Assembly: GCA_963851215.1 (NCBI GenBank)
Contig: CAWKOG010000015.1
Location: 310,001-374,000, forward strand
Source of the DNA: DATKFM01 sp963851215
GTDB taxonomy: Bacteria > Pseudomonadota > Alphaproteobacteria > Dongiales > Dongiaceae
DNA: 64,000 bases
Direction of reading: 5' to 3'
Positions within the stretch are counted from its first letter, which is position 1. Each line of letters begins with the position of its first letter. The position numbers were made by a program, and so were the translations under genes. The notes beneath the pieces were generated by a model, which searched no databases, was not told where the DNA came from, and saw only the letters and a list, made by a program, of their open reading frames with translations. Positions 45,598 through 54,640 of this stretch are shown one piece after another.

Positions 45598-46051
45598 ATG
45601 AAAATCAATAATTTAGGGCCATGGCCGCATCGAGAACATCTTTCTCAATGTTTTGGGGAAGCAATCAGGGAAGCAAAGCGCACGAATTCGCTCGCCAGAA
45701 AGCGTCATGAATCGATCACGAGAGATCAATTCATGCGTCACGGAATCAGGGGCAATCTGTCCTGAGGCCAACCAACTGTGCTTTTACCCATCCGCCGCAA
45801 GTGCAAACACTTGCGGCGATTTTTCTGTCGATACGCTGTTTGGGTCTTGCACTTTACTGTTCGAATACTCCGTGTCAGGGACGTCCGCTAGTGGCGAATT
45901 GCGCTGTGCTATGCATGGAAATCATAGGTCTGGAATTCGAGCAGATGCCGTCCGCCAACGCGCGACGGCCGCGCTAAGTATCGCGAGCGGTACCGGGAGC
46001 TGACAATCAGTGCCGGCGTGCCTGGCGTCCTTACGAAGTAGTCGCTGAGCG
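45598..46051. other. gene-free stretch downstream of tRNA-Leu
   Basis: These 454 bp between the tRNA and phnM1 are AT-richer than the surroundings. Apart from one strong hairpin terminator, nothing is seen: no integrase remnant, no att-like repeat of the tRNA end, and no convincing ORF. It may be the scar of an insertion at the tRNA. Confidence 0.5.
45793..45824 (+). terminator. Rho-independent terminator
   Basis: Perfect 11-bp stem CGCCGCAAGTG / CACTTGCGGCG with a CAAA loop, then ATTTTT. It lies 196 bp after the tRNA-Leu end with no gene between them, so it ends either the tRNA transcript or an unrecognised small RNA. Confidence 0.8.
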
Positions 46052-47200
46052 CTAGTGAGTCGCTAGACCGTTGCTCAATTGCGCAACTCGGCCGGCGGCA
46101 ACGACGGCGATGACTTGCGGATGGCCGGGCGAACGGTCATCCACAAGAATCAGATCAGCGCGCTTCCCCGGAGAAATCTCGCCGCGATCATTCAATCCGA
46201 CGGCAAGGGCGGGATTGTTCGACACCAGCCGCCAGGACTCGGCGAGATCAGCGACGCCGGCATTCGCCAAACGGAACGCCGCCACGAGCTGCGATGGATA
46301 GTAGTAGTCGGAGGCCAGAATTCGGCATAAGCCGGATTTGACTAGCGTTGTTGCGCAGATCCCGCCGAGGTGGCTGCCGCCCCGCATGATGTTCGGCGCA
46401 CCCATGACAGTCTCATGGCCCAGGGCCCGGGCCGTCTCAGCTGCGTCAATAGACTTCGGGAAATCGGCGATGCGGCAGCCCAAGTTTGCATAGTGCCGGC
46501 GTGTGTCGCCGTCCGGATCATCATGGGACATTAGCGGCACCTCGCGCGCCCGGGCGGTGCTGGCAAGCAGCGCGACGGCATCATCTACCTCGCCGCCCCG
46601 CCCATACATACGCTCGACAAGGTCGACAAATGCACTGTGATTCAACCCGGTTCGTTCGAGATACCTGCTGGACTTGATTGGATCGTGCCGGCGGGCATGG
46701 ATTTCCGGCATATGATCATTGAAGGCGAGGATGCCGATCCTGCCGTCGTCGATCCAGAGGCGTGCTTCCTCGACGGCGTCGAGGTTGAAGGTCTCGAACC
46801 GCAGATGGGTACGCGTGTCGCAGGCCAGTCTGGGCCTGATCTCCTCGAGGGCCGACAGGAAATCGCGGCAGGCCTGAATTCCCCGTAGCCCCGGCTCCCA
46901 TGAGCAGGTGATTCCATGGAACGCCGTCGTGATGCCATTGGCAATCATCTGCCGATCGGTATCGAAGAGCGCAATCTCCAGCGGCACTTGCACGCCGGGC
47001 CGCGGCATGATCTGGCGCTCAAAGGCATCGCCATGAATGTCGACGATGCCCGGAAGCAGAAGCAGGCCGCCGGCGTCGAATCGCTGAGCGCTCGAGCCCT
47101 CGCAATCGATGCCAGCAATGAGTTCGTCTTCTATGGCAAGGCTGCCGCGCTCAATGGCGCCATCAGCATGAAGAATACGCGCATTTTCGATCGATAGCAT
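46052..47200 (-). CDS. phnM: PhnM, ribosyl methylphosphonate triphosphate diphosphatase (intact copy)
   Basis: PhnM removes pyrophosphate from alpha-D-ribose 1-methylphosphonate 5-triphosphate in the C-P lyase route. It has an amidohydrolase fold: the metal site VDIHGDAFER near residue 54, NDHMPE, SHDDP, and the C-terminal VMGAPNIMRGGSHLGG plus SDYYYPSQL blocks. At 382 residues it is full length. It is on the strand opposite phnD1 and shares a 305-bp control region with it. A second PhnM, frameshifted, is at 56135. The two are paralogues, so this one may act on another substrate or supply the activity if the other is dead. Confidence 0.92.
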   Translation of the reverse strand: MLSIENARILHADGAIERGSLAIEDELIAGIDCEGSSAQRFDAGGLLLLPGIVDIHGDAFERQIMPRPGVQVPLEIALFDTDRQMIANGITTAFHGITCSWEPGLRGIQACRDFLSALEEIRPRLACDTRTHLRFETFNLDAVEEARLWIDDGRIGILAFNDHMPEIHARRHDPIKSSRYLERTGLNHSAFVDLVERMYGRGGEVDDAVALLASTARAREVPLMSHDDPDGDTRRHYANLGCRIADFPKSIDAAETARALGHETVMGAPNIMRGGSHLGGICATTLVKSGLCRILASDYYYPSQLVAAFRLANAGVADLAESWRLVSNNPALAVGLNDRGEISPGKRADLILVDDRSPGHPQVIAVVAAGRVAQLSNGLATH

Positions 47201-47241
47201 CGCGAGCCCTAACCATTGTTGTCGAACCTGGCACTTAGCTA

Positions 47242-47267
47242 TCAGCTTGACGTGACAGTGATTTGAC
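47242..47267 (-). promoter_or_regulatory. PHO-box-like repeats upstream of phnM1
   Basis: On the minus strand, GTCA occurs at 47267-47264 and 47256-47253, exactly 11 bp apart, followed by CTGA 11 bp further. The central unit is CTGTCAC. The spacing fits PhoB direct repeats, about 50 bp before the phnM1 start. Confidence 0.4.
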
Positions 47268-47394
47268 GCCGCGGCCTGGATGATTGCGCGCGATCATCCA
47301 TCAATTCGGCGGTTCACCTGCTTCGCTAGATCGCGCCGGTACAACGAAATCTCCATGGAACCGATGCGCGCCGCAAGGAAACCTGTTCCTGCAA

Positions 47395-47423
47395 CTGTCA
47401 CTCCTCCGTCACCGCAGCGTCAT
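47395..47423 (+). promoter_or_regulatory. PHO-box-like repeats upstream of phnD1
   Basis: GTCA is repeated at 47397, 47408 and 47419, exactly every 11 bp; the units are CTGTCAC, CCGTCAC and GCGTCAT against the PhoB unit CTGTCAT. It lies about 85 bp before the phnD1 start. Confidence 0.5.
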
Positions 47424-47505
47424 GGCGCGAGACTATTCGTCGCGGTGGGCAATTGTCCGCTCCGTAGTCTCAGGGACCGGGCCACTAATGGAGGAGTCGA
47501 CAACC

Positions 47506-48386
47506 ATGAAGCTAACTCGTTTTCTGGGCGCTATCGGCGCCGTTCTCTTTGGGTTGAGCGCGGGAACCGCTTCGGCGGACCCGGTCCGGCTGGCGATCAC
47601 CGACCTTGCTGGCCTGGAGCAGCTGCAGGCCGAGTTCGGCAAATTCAAGGAAGTTCTCACGGAGGCAACGGGACTTGAGTACGAGTTCTATCCCGTCACC
47701 AGCCGCACGGCGGCGGTTGAAGCATTGGCCGCGGAGAAAGGTCGACTTCGTGCTTACCGGACCGGCCGAATATGTGGTGATGCGCAAGCGGACGGATGCT
47801 CAGCCCATCGTCGGCTTTTCCCGGCCGGACTACTTCTCGGCGATCATTGTGCTGGCCGACAGCGGCATCGATAGCGTGATGGACCTCAAGGGCAAGACGA
47901 TCGCGCTCGGCGATATCGGTTCGACGTCCAACCATCTGGCGCCAGCGCAGGTCCTGGCCGACTACGGCTTGAACCCGACGCGATGACGTGAAGGTCATGC
48001 ACGTCGCCGCCAATGTGGCTTGGGAGGCGCTCAAGAAGCGCGACGTTGACGCCATCGGCATGAACAGCGGCAGGTTCGTCAGCATCCGCGGCAAGGAGAC
48101 AGAGCTGGAGCCCGGCGCATTTCGCGTCATCGGCCGCGGCCCGGACCTGCCGAACGACGTGCTGATGGCCGGCAAGAATGTGGATCCGCAGATCATCGAA
48201 AAAGTGCGCGGCGCATTCACCAGCCATAGCAAGGAGCTCGTGGACGCGATCCTGGTCGGCGACGACAATCAGAAGTATCTGGGCATGAAGTTCCTGCCGA
48301 ACATCACCGACGCCGAGTACGACTATGTCCGCTCGATGTACGCGACGATCGGCCAGCCGAAATATGCCGAATTCGTCGGCAACTGA
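47506..48386 (+). CDS. phnD: phosphonate-binding protein PhnD (set 1), two frameshifts
   Basis: The periplasmic binding protein of the first phosphonate ABC importer. The ATG at 47506 follows GGAGGAG and gives a signal peptide cleaved near ASA (residue 24). The frame breaks near 47740, where GAGAAAGGTCGAC should read E-K-V-D-F-V, and again at 47984, where a T makes a stop (TGA) inside TRDVKVMHV. Both are one-base insertions. The rest is family-like: VDFVLTGPAEYVVM, ALGDIGSTSNHLAP and YVRSMYATIGQPKYAEF. It is clearly distinct from the PhnD at 60242, so the ligand preference may differ. Confidence 0.85.
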
Positions 48387-49241
48387 TGAGCCTCGCAGAA
48401 CTCTCTTCAGCGGCCGCGCGGCGCTCCGCCGACGCGGCCGCTATTTCCGCAACCGACGCAACGCCGCCAGCCGTTGCCGAGGTGACCCCGCTCTCGCGGC
48501 GCAAGGAGTTGGAGGTACGCGGCCTGGTTAAGAGCTTTCCGACCCGGGGACGGGTACTCGCGGGAGTGGATTTTACGCTCTTTCACGGCCAGTCGGTGGC
48601 CCTGATCGGCGCCAATGGCACGGGCAAGTCGACCTTTCTGCGCTGTTGCCTGCGCTTGTGCATGCCCGATGGCGGCAGCGTGCGCCTGCTCGATACCGAG
48701 CTGGACCGCCTCGGCGCCACGGCCCTGCGAAAGCTGCGGGCCCGAGTCGGTTTCGTATTCCAACGGCACAATCTCGTGCCGCGCCTGTCGGCGTTGACCA
48801 ACGTGTTGCAGGGTGCGCAGGCCCGCCGCGCGGGTCCCCGCTACTGGTTGCAGAGCCTGGCGCCGCGCGCGATCCGGGAAGCGGCTCTGCACTGCCTGGA
48901 TCAGGTCGGTCTAGCGGACTTGGCGCATCAAAGGGCTGATTCGCTGTCAGGCGGCCAATCGCAGCGGGTCGCGATCGCCCGTATGCTGATGCAGGAACCG
49001 GAACTCGTACTCGCGGACGAACCGGTGGCCAGCCTCGATCCCAACGCGGGCGAAGAGGTCATGGAGCTGTTCGTCAGCCTGATGCGCACGCCGCCGCACC
49101 ACGCTGCTGTTCACGTCCCACAACCTCGCGCACACCGCGACCTATGCCGATCGGATTGTCGGACTTCGGAACGGCAGGATTGCGTTGGACGAGCCTGCGC
49201 AGCGCTGCGAGCTTGAGGAGTTGCGACAGCTCTATGGCTGA
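48386..49241 (+). CDS. phnC: phosphonate importer ATPase PhnC (set 1), frameshifted
   Basis: The ATP-binding subunit of the first phosphonate importer. Walker A is GANGTGKS near residue 75 after an N-terminal extension of about 40 residues; the signature is LSGGQSQR and Walker B LVLADEPVASLD. Near 49097 one extra C shifts the frame: RTPP should continue TTLLFTSHNLAHTATYADRI to a stop at 49239. The H-loop His lies after the break. The ATG overlaps the phnD1 stop, and the gene overlaps phnE1 by 8 bp. Confidence 0.85.
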
Positions 49242-50059
49242 CCGTGGCGCCAATGCTTCAACTCTGTCGCGAATCGACGGCCTCCTGCCGCCCCGCTTTG
49301 CGTGGCCCGGTCCGCTGCGATTCGTTCTCTATGTTGCGGTTGCCGCGTTCCTGATTGCGTCGATTGATGGCGTCGACATCTCGCTAGGCGAGCTTGTCGA
49401 AGGGATACCGAGCATTGGGCGAATGCTCGGCCAGATGTTCCCGCCGAATCTGACCCGTATCGGTCCAATCCTGTTGTCGCTGCTGGAGACCTTTCAGATG
49501 GCGGTCGTCGGCACAGCCTTCGGCGTGCTGTTCAGCCTGCCTCTGGCCGTCCTCGCGGCCCGCAGTCAGACGCCGCATATTGTCGCCTATCACGTCGCTC
49601 GCGCCGTCATCTCCCTGTTCCGGACGGTGCCGGATCTGATTTGGGCGCTTATCTTCGTCGTTGCGGTTGGACTCGGTCCTTTCGCCGGCGCCCTCGCCCT
49701 GATGGTCGACACGATGGGGTTCTGCGGCCGCTTCTTCGCCGAGTCTATGGAAGAGGCGGACAAGGGGCCGCAGGAGGCGCTGACCGCGCTCGGCGCCACG
49801 CGCCTGGGCAAGATCTGCTGTGCGCGTCGTGCCGGCGGCGTTCCCGTCATTCATCAATACCTCGCTGTTCAGCCTGGAAAAGGCGACCCGCTCCTCCGTC
49901 GTTCTCGGCCTGGTCGGCGCCGGCGGAATTGGCATCGAGCTGAAAGTGGCGATGGATCTCTTCGACTATGACCAGGCCGCCACGATGATCCTCTGCGTCT
50001 TCATCCTGGTTGTCGCCGTTGAGCAGGCCAGCGCTTTGCTGCGCCGACACATCATCTGA
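49234..50059 (+). CDS. phnE: phosphonate importer permease PhnE (set 1), frameshifted
   Basis: The membrane subunit of the first phosphonate importer, about 275 residues. The start is MADRGANAST within the end of phnC1. It has an N-terminal helix (about 27-44), then TVGTAFGVLFSLPLAVLAA-like membrane segments and the EAA coupling loop (EALTALGATRLGKI). The frame changes near 49817; the true continuation is VRVVPAAFPSFINTSLF, ending GLVGAGGIGIELKVAMDLF. This is a one-base insertion right after the coupling loop. Confidence 0.83.
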
Positions 50060-50067
50060 GGTTGGAC

Positions 50068-50739
50068 ATGCCGCAATCCGAAGTACACGCCACCGCCACC
50101 GCGCACCTCGCCTGGGACGAACGGTGGCAGAATCCCGGGGACAGGGCCGAATGGCAAGTGCCCGAGGACGATCTGGTCGATCTCCTGCCGAGGCTTAAGA
50201 CGCGGCAGGTCCGTCAGGCACTCGACCTCGGCTGCGGTGTCGGCCGGCATGCTTTGTACCTGGCTGCCCAGGGGATCGATGTCGACGCGATCGACGGCAG
50301 CCCGAGCGGCATCGGCTTCTCAGCAGAGAATGCCAAGTCCCAGGGCCTGACTGTGCGCTGGCGGCAGGGACTCATGACCGAGCTGCCCTACGAACCAGGA
50401 AGCTTCGACCTCGTGGTCTCCTGGAACGTGGTCTATCACGGCGCGCCACCGGTCGTGCGCCAGACGATTGCCGAAGTGCAGCGCGTCCTGCGCCCCGGCG
50501 GGCTCTATCTCGGAACCATGCTGACCAAGCGCAACGTCAACTATCGCCGCGGCCGCGAAATTGCGCCGGACACCTTCGTGGTGGATGGCGACGACGACAA
50601 AGGGCATCCGCATTTCTACTGCGATGCGCGCGGCGTCACGGAGCTCTTTGACGCCTTCGACGTCCTAAGCCTTGCCGAAGTCGAGCACCGCAAGCCCGGC
50701 TCCTGGCATTGGCATCTGCTGGCGGAGCGCAGCCGGTGA
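50068..50739 (+). CDS. class I SAM-dependent methyltransferase in the phn cluster
   Basis: A 223-residue methyltransferase with motif I ALDLGCGVGRHA, the acidic loop VDAIDGSPSGI and the post-motif FDLVVSWNVVYHG. The ATG at 50068 follows GAGG. It starts 8 bp after phnE1, in the same operon, and ends 11 bp before phnF (opposite strand). A role in phosphonate metabolism is suggested only by position; it could act on a phosphonate, on an intermediate, or be a passenger. Confidence 0.85.
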   Translation: MPQSEVHATATAHLAWDERWQNPGDRAEWQVPEDDLVDLLPRLKTRQVRQALDLGCGVGRHALYLAAQGIDVDAIDGSPSGIGFSAENAKSQGLTVRWRQGLMTELPYEPGSFDLVVSWNVVYHGAPPVVRQTIAEVQRVLRPGGLYLGTMLTKRNVNYRRGREIAPDTFVVDGDDDKGHPHFYCDARGVTELFDAFDVLSLAEVEHRKPGSWHWHLLAERSR

Positions 50740-50750
50740 CGGACGCCGCC

Positions 50751-51495
50751 TCACGGCTTGAAGACGATCTGCACGCGCTCGCTGGCGAACCGGCCGATGC
50801 TGAACTCGATATGCCGGCCCTCGGTATCGACATTGATGCTCTCGGTCACCAGAATTGGCAGGCGCGGCGACTGCTTCAGAATACGGGCCTCGATTTCGTC
50901 GGGCATGCGAGCCGTCGCGCGCGTTTCCAGCCGGACATAGTCAGCCACCCCATGGCGCGCCAGTGCCGCGGTAATGGAGCGGGTGGCCCTGTAGCTGTCG
51001 ATCAGACCATCGAACCGAGCTGCGGGGAAAATAGTGGCTGACCAGGCTGATGGGCCGGCTGTCCGCGTGACCGACGATTTCCAGCACGATGATACGCTGT
51101 CCGCCGCGGATCTTGAGGCCGCGCGCGACCTCGGTACTGGCAGGCAGGTCCACGGCGCGCAGCAGCTCGCCGCGGGGATGGTAGTGCTGCGCCGTCAGCA
51201 CTTCCGAGAAGCGCGTGCGCCGGCTGACCGGATACTCGATGACATTTTCCTGAACGAACGTGCCGCGGCCTTGTTCGATGCGCACACGTCCGGCATCGGC
51301 GAGCGCCGCCATGGCGCGGCGTAGGGTGTGCCTGTTCACGGCAAAACGGCGCGCCAGCTCCGCCTCCGTCGGCAGGCGGTCCCCCGGCTTGAACAGGCCG
51401 GCGGCGATTTCCGCCGCTAGCGTGGTTTCGATCTTGTGCCACAACGCCACGCCGTTGGTTCGTTCCGTCATCGCCGCCTCCGCTGCCATCGTCAT
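50751..51495 (-). CDS. phnF: phosphonate regulator PhnF (GntR family), frameshifted
   Basis: A GntR/HutC-type repressor. The winged helix is at about residues 18-80 (FKPGDRLPTEAELARRFAVNR, then TLRRAMAALADAGRVR), followed by a UTRA ligand domain. Near 51028 the frame breaks in a CCCC run: with three C residues, SHYFP continues AARFDGLIDSYRATRS and then into the final block MADYVRLETRATARMP. The start could also be the ATG at 51474. The gene is divergent from phnG, and a PhnF-type palindrome lies between the two. Confidence 0.85.
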
Positions 51496-51513
51496 TACGG
51501 AACAAACATGCGG

Positions 51514-51525
51514 ATGTCTAGACCA
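51514..51525. promoter_or_regulatory. PhnF-type operator between phnF and phnG
   Basis: ATGTCTAGACCA matches the TGGTNTAGACCA palindrome bound by mycobacterial PhnF at 10 of 12 positions. It lies 19 bp before the phnF start and 57 bp before phnG, so one site could control both directions. Confidence 0.5.
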
Positions 51526-51581
51526 ATTTTCGCCAAGGTCGATTGGCGGAGCATCACAGTCGGGTAAGAACTAGGCACGCC

Positions 51582-52046
51582 ATGAATGAACGAAACGACA
51601 TGCCTGATGACCTGACGGATTCGCGCCGCCGCTGGATGGGCGTCCTGGCGCGCGCCGATCGCGCAACGCTTGAGCAGGCCTGGAACGGGCTGGCCGAACG
51701 GCCCGCCTATCGCCAGCTGCGCAAGGCCGAATGCGGCCTTGTGATGCTGCGCGGCCGCGCCGGCGGCACTGGACAGGCCTTCAATCTCGGCGAGATGACC
51801 GTGGCCCGCTGCAGCGTGCAGCTCGGCGACGGCACTGTCGGCCATGCCTATGCGGCCGGGCGGGATCTCCGCAAGGCGGAGTTGGCGGCCTTGTTCGATG
51901 CGCTGTTGCAGACCGCCGCCGCAAAGCAGCTCCAGAGGAATCTGATCGAGCCGCTGGCCGCGAAGATCGCGGCGCGGCGGGTGGCCACCAGCCGCAAGGC
52001 CGCGGCCACGCGCGTGGATTTCCTTGGTCTGGTACGAGCCCGGTGA
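51582..52046 (+). CDS. phnG: C-P lyase subunit PhnG
   Basis: A small subunit of the PhnGHIJ core complex, which with PhnI couples alkylphosphonate to ribose of ATP. The 154-residue protein shows RRRWMGVLARADRATLEQAW, the LRGRAGGTGQAFNLGEMTVARC block and the C-terminal KAAATRVDFLGLVRAR. The frame is intact. phnH starts 4 bp later. First gene of the phnGHIJKLM-DUF1045-phnN operon. Confidence 0.94.
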   Translation: MNERNDMPDDLTDSRRRWMGVLARADRATLEQAWNGLAERPAYRQLRKAECGLVMLRGRAGGTGQAFNLGEMTVARCSVQLGDGTVGHAYAAGRDLRKAELAALFDALLQTAAAKQLQRNLIEPLAAKIAARRVATSRKAAATRVDFLGLVRAR

Positions 52047-52050
52047 ACCG

Positions 52051-52650
52051 ATGATACAGACAGCAACCGACATGACGCTGGCCGCCGGGTTCGCCGAGCC
52101 GGTGTTTGCGGCACAGCAAACGTTCCGCGCCGCTCTGACGGCCCTGGCCCATCCTGGGCGCATCGTCGAGGTCGACCTCAAGCTGGAAGCGCCGCCGCCG
52201 CTTGACGTCGCCACGGCTGCGCTCGGCCTCACGCTGCTGGATCACGAGACACCGCTGTGGCTGGACGCCAGGCTGCGAGCCGCTGCGAACTATCTCCGCT
52301 TCCATTGCGGTGCGCCTATGGCACCGGCCTTTGGCGACGCGCAATTCGCGTTTCATGCCGATCTGCGCGCCTTGCCGCCGCTCGCTCACTATCGACAGGG
52401 GACGGACGAATATCCCGATGACTCGGCAACGCTCATCCTCCAGGTAGACCAACTCGCCGATGACGGCCCGCTGCGGCTTTCGGGTCCTGGAATTGCCGAT
52501 GTGACCAGGCTCGGCGTCGACGGGCTCGATGCCGGTTTCTGGCGCGCCTGGCCGGCAAACAACGCCGCGTTTCCCCGTGGCGTCGATGTCTTCTTCACCT
52601 GCGGTTCCCGGCTTTGCGGCCTGCCGCGCACCACATCCGTGAGGATCTAG
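52051..52650 (+). CDS. phnH: C-P lyase subunit PhnH
   Basis: Part of the PhnGHIJ core, a PLP-transferase-like fold without cofactor. The start is MIQTATDMTLAAGF. The family-typical FRAALTALAHPGRI, LTLLDHETPLWLD and the C-terminal FPRGVDVFFTCGSRLCGLPRTT are present. The length of 199 residues is normal and the frame is intact. phnI begins 2 bp later. Confidence 0.94.
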   Translation: MIQTATDMTLAAGFAEPVFAAQQTFRAALTALAHPGRIVEVDLKLEAPPPLDVATAALGLTLLDHETPLWLDARLRAAANYLRFHCGAPMAPAFGDAQFAFHADLRALPPLAHYRQGTDEYPDDSATLILQVDQLADDGPLRLSGPGIADVTRLGVDGLDAGFWRAWPANNAAFPRGVDVFFTCGSRLCGLPRTTSVRI

Positions 52651-52652
52651 CC

Positions 52653-53744
52653 ATGTATGTCGCATTGAAGGGTGGAGAACAGGCCATCGACAACGCCCAT
52701 GGCTGGCTGGCCGAGGCCCGGCGGGGCGATCCCGCGGTGCCCGAACTCACCCTGGCGCAGATTGCCGGGCAGCTGAGCCACGCCACCGACCGCGCGATGG
52801 CGGAAGGCTCGCTCTACGATCCGGAGCTGGCGGCGCTGGCGATCAAGCAGGCGAGGGGAGATCTGATCGAGGCGATCTTCCTGTTGCGCGCCTATCGCAC
52901 GACGCTGCCGCGCTTTGGCATGTCGGCGCCGGTCGATACCGGCCGCATGGCGCTGGAGCGCCGCATCTCCGCCACCTTCAAGGATATTCCAGGCGGGCAG
53001 ATTCTCGGCCCCACTTTCGACTACACCCACCGGCTGCTGGATTTCGAAGGCGCCGAACCGTCGCCGGCGCGGCAGGCCGATGAAGGCCTTGCGGACTCGA
53101 TGCCGCGCGTCCTCGAACTCCTGGATGCGGAGGGACTGATCGAACCGCCGAGCAGTTCGCAGGGTGAAGAGATAGGCGACGTCACCCGCGACTCCCTCGA
53201 GTTCCCCGCCGGACGCGACATCCGGCTGCAATGCCTGGCGCGCGGAGACGAAGGATTTCTGCTGGCGCTCGGCTACTCCACCCAGCGCGGCTACGGCAGC
53301 AACCATCCTTTTGCCGGCGAGATCCGCGTCGGCGAGGTCACGGTGGAGTTCGAGCCGCCGGAGCTCGGCTTTGCCATCGAACTCGGCGACATCCGCGTGA
53401 CCGAATGCGAACTGGTCAATCAGTTCACCGGCTCGGCGACGGAGCCGCCGCAATTCACCCGCGGCTACGGTCTGGTGTTCGGCCATGGCGAACGCAAGGC
53501 CATGTCCATGGCGCTGGTGGATCGCGCGTTGCGCGCCGAAGAGCTGGGCGAGACCGTATCCGCACCGGCGCAGGACCAGGAGTTCGTCCTGTCCCATTGC
53601 GACAACGTGCAGGCCACTGGCTTCGTCGAGCATCTTAAGCTGCCGCACTACATCGATTTCCAGTCGGAACTGCAGCTAGTTCGCAGCTTGCGCCGGGCGG
53701 CGCAAGGCTCGCCGTCAGCGGCAATCAGGGACGCAGCCGAATGA
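52653..53744 (+). CDS. phnI: C-P lyase subunit PhnI
   Basis: The nucleosidase-like subunit that displaces adenine of ATP with the phosphonate. The start MYVALKGGEQAIDNAH is diagnostic. Conserved blocks include YTHRLLDFEGAEPS, LALGYSTQRGYGSNHPF and AMSMALVDRALRAEELG. The 363-residue length is normal and the frame is intact. Its end overlaps the phnJ start by 4 bp. Confidence 0.95.
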   Translation: MYVALKGGEQAIDNAHGWLAEARRGDPAVPELTLAQIAGQLSHATDRAMAEGSLYDPELAALAIKQARGDLIEAIFLLRAYRTTLPRFGMSAPVDTGRMALERRISATFKDIPGGQILGPTFDYTHRLLDFEGAEPSPARQADEGLADSMPRVLELLDAEGLIEPPSSSQGEEIGDVTRDSLEFPAGRDIRLQCLARGDEGFLLALGYSTQRGYGSNHPFAGEIRVGEVTVEFEPPELGFAIELGDIRVTECELVNQFTGSATEPPQFTRGYGLVFGHGERKAMSMALVDRALRAEELGETVSAPAQDQEFVLSHCDNVQATGFVEHLKLPHYIDFQSELQLVRSLRRAAQGSPSAAIRDAAE

Positions 53745-54640
53745 GTCCACTCGATGAAGCAAACGCCGCAGGCGTCGCCGCGCCTGCCAACACCGGCGGT
53801 TACAATTTCGCGTATCTGGACGAACAGACCAAGCGCATGATCCGCCGCGCCTTGCTGAAGGCAGTGGCGATTCCCGGCTATCAGGTGCCATTCGGCTCGC
53901 GGGAAATGCCGCTGCCTTATGGCTGGGGCACCGGCGGCATCCAGGTGACCGCCAGCATCATCGGGCCGGACGATGTGTTGAAAGTAATCGACCAGGGCGC
54001 CGACGACACGACCAATGCGGTCAGCATCCGCCGCTTCTTCCGGCGCACAGCCGGCGTGGCAACCACGGAGCGCACAGAAGACGCGACCGTCATTCAGACG
54101 CGCCATCGCGTGCCGGAAGCGCCGCTGCAGGCCGGGCAGATCCTGGTCTATCAGGTGCCGACTCCGGAGCCATTGCGCTGGCTGGAGCCGCGGGAAACCG
54201 AGACCCGCAAGATGCACGCGTTGCAGGAATACGGCGCCATGCATGTGAGCCTCTATGAGGACATCGCCCGCCATGGCGTGATCGCCAAGTCCTACAACTA
54301 TCCGGTCCGCGTCAATGGCCGCTATATCATGGCGCCGAGCCCGATCCCGAAGTTCGACAATCCGAAGATGGACCGCAGCCCGGCCCTGCAACTCTTCGGC
54401 GCCGGCCGCGAGCGGCGCATCTACGCGGTGCCGCCGCATACGCCGGTGAAGAGCCTGGATTTCGACGACCATCCCTTCACGGTGCAATCCTGGGACGAAA
54501 GCTGTGCGCTCTGCGGTGCGGCGGATAGCTTCCTGGACGAGATGATCGTCGACGACCAGGGCAAGCGCGTTTTCGTCTGCTCCGACTCGAATTATTGCGA
54601 GCGCCGTCGCGAGGCCGCCAATGGGGAGGGCGCAGCTTGA
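53741..54640 (+). CDS. phnJ: C-P lyase catalytic subunit PhnJ
   Basis: The radical-SAM enzyme that cleaves the carbon-phosphorus bond. The cysteines are Cys255, Cys258, Cys280 and Cys286, spaced C-x2-C-x21-C-x5-C as in E. coli PhnJ, where three bind the 4Fe-4S cluster and the last forms the thiyl radical. The N-terminus NTGGYNFAYLDEQTKRMIRR and the block VPFGSREMPLPYGWGTGGIQ are highly typical. At 299 residues it is full length and intact. It shows that the pathway can be active here. Confidence 0.97.
   Translation: MSPLDEANAAGVAAPANTGGYNFAYLDEQTKRMIRRALLKAVAIPGYQVPFGSREMPLPYGWGTGGIQVTASIIGPDDVLKVIDQGADDTTNAVSIRRFFRRTAGVATTERTEDATVIQTRHRVPEAPLQAGQILVYQVPTPEPLRWLEPRETETRKMHALQEYGAMHVSLYEDIARHGVIAKSYNYPVRVNGRYIMAPSPIPKFDNPKMDRSPALQLFGAGRERRIYAVPPHTPVKSLDFDDHPFTVQSWDESCALCGAADSFLDEMIVDDQGKRVFVCSDSNYCERRREAANGEGAA

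Noticed and set aside
45345..45608. N-terminal extension of the DedA-family gene to 45608
   Set aside because: The added codons read antisense through tRNA-Leu; the family start is at 45344.
45653..46003. A 116-residue ORF downstream of tRNA-Leu as an integrase remnant
   Set aside because: No integrase motif is seen, and the frame runs through a strong terminator hairpin.
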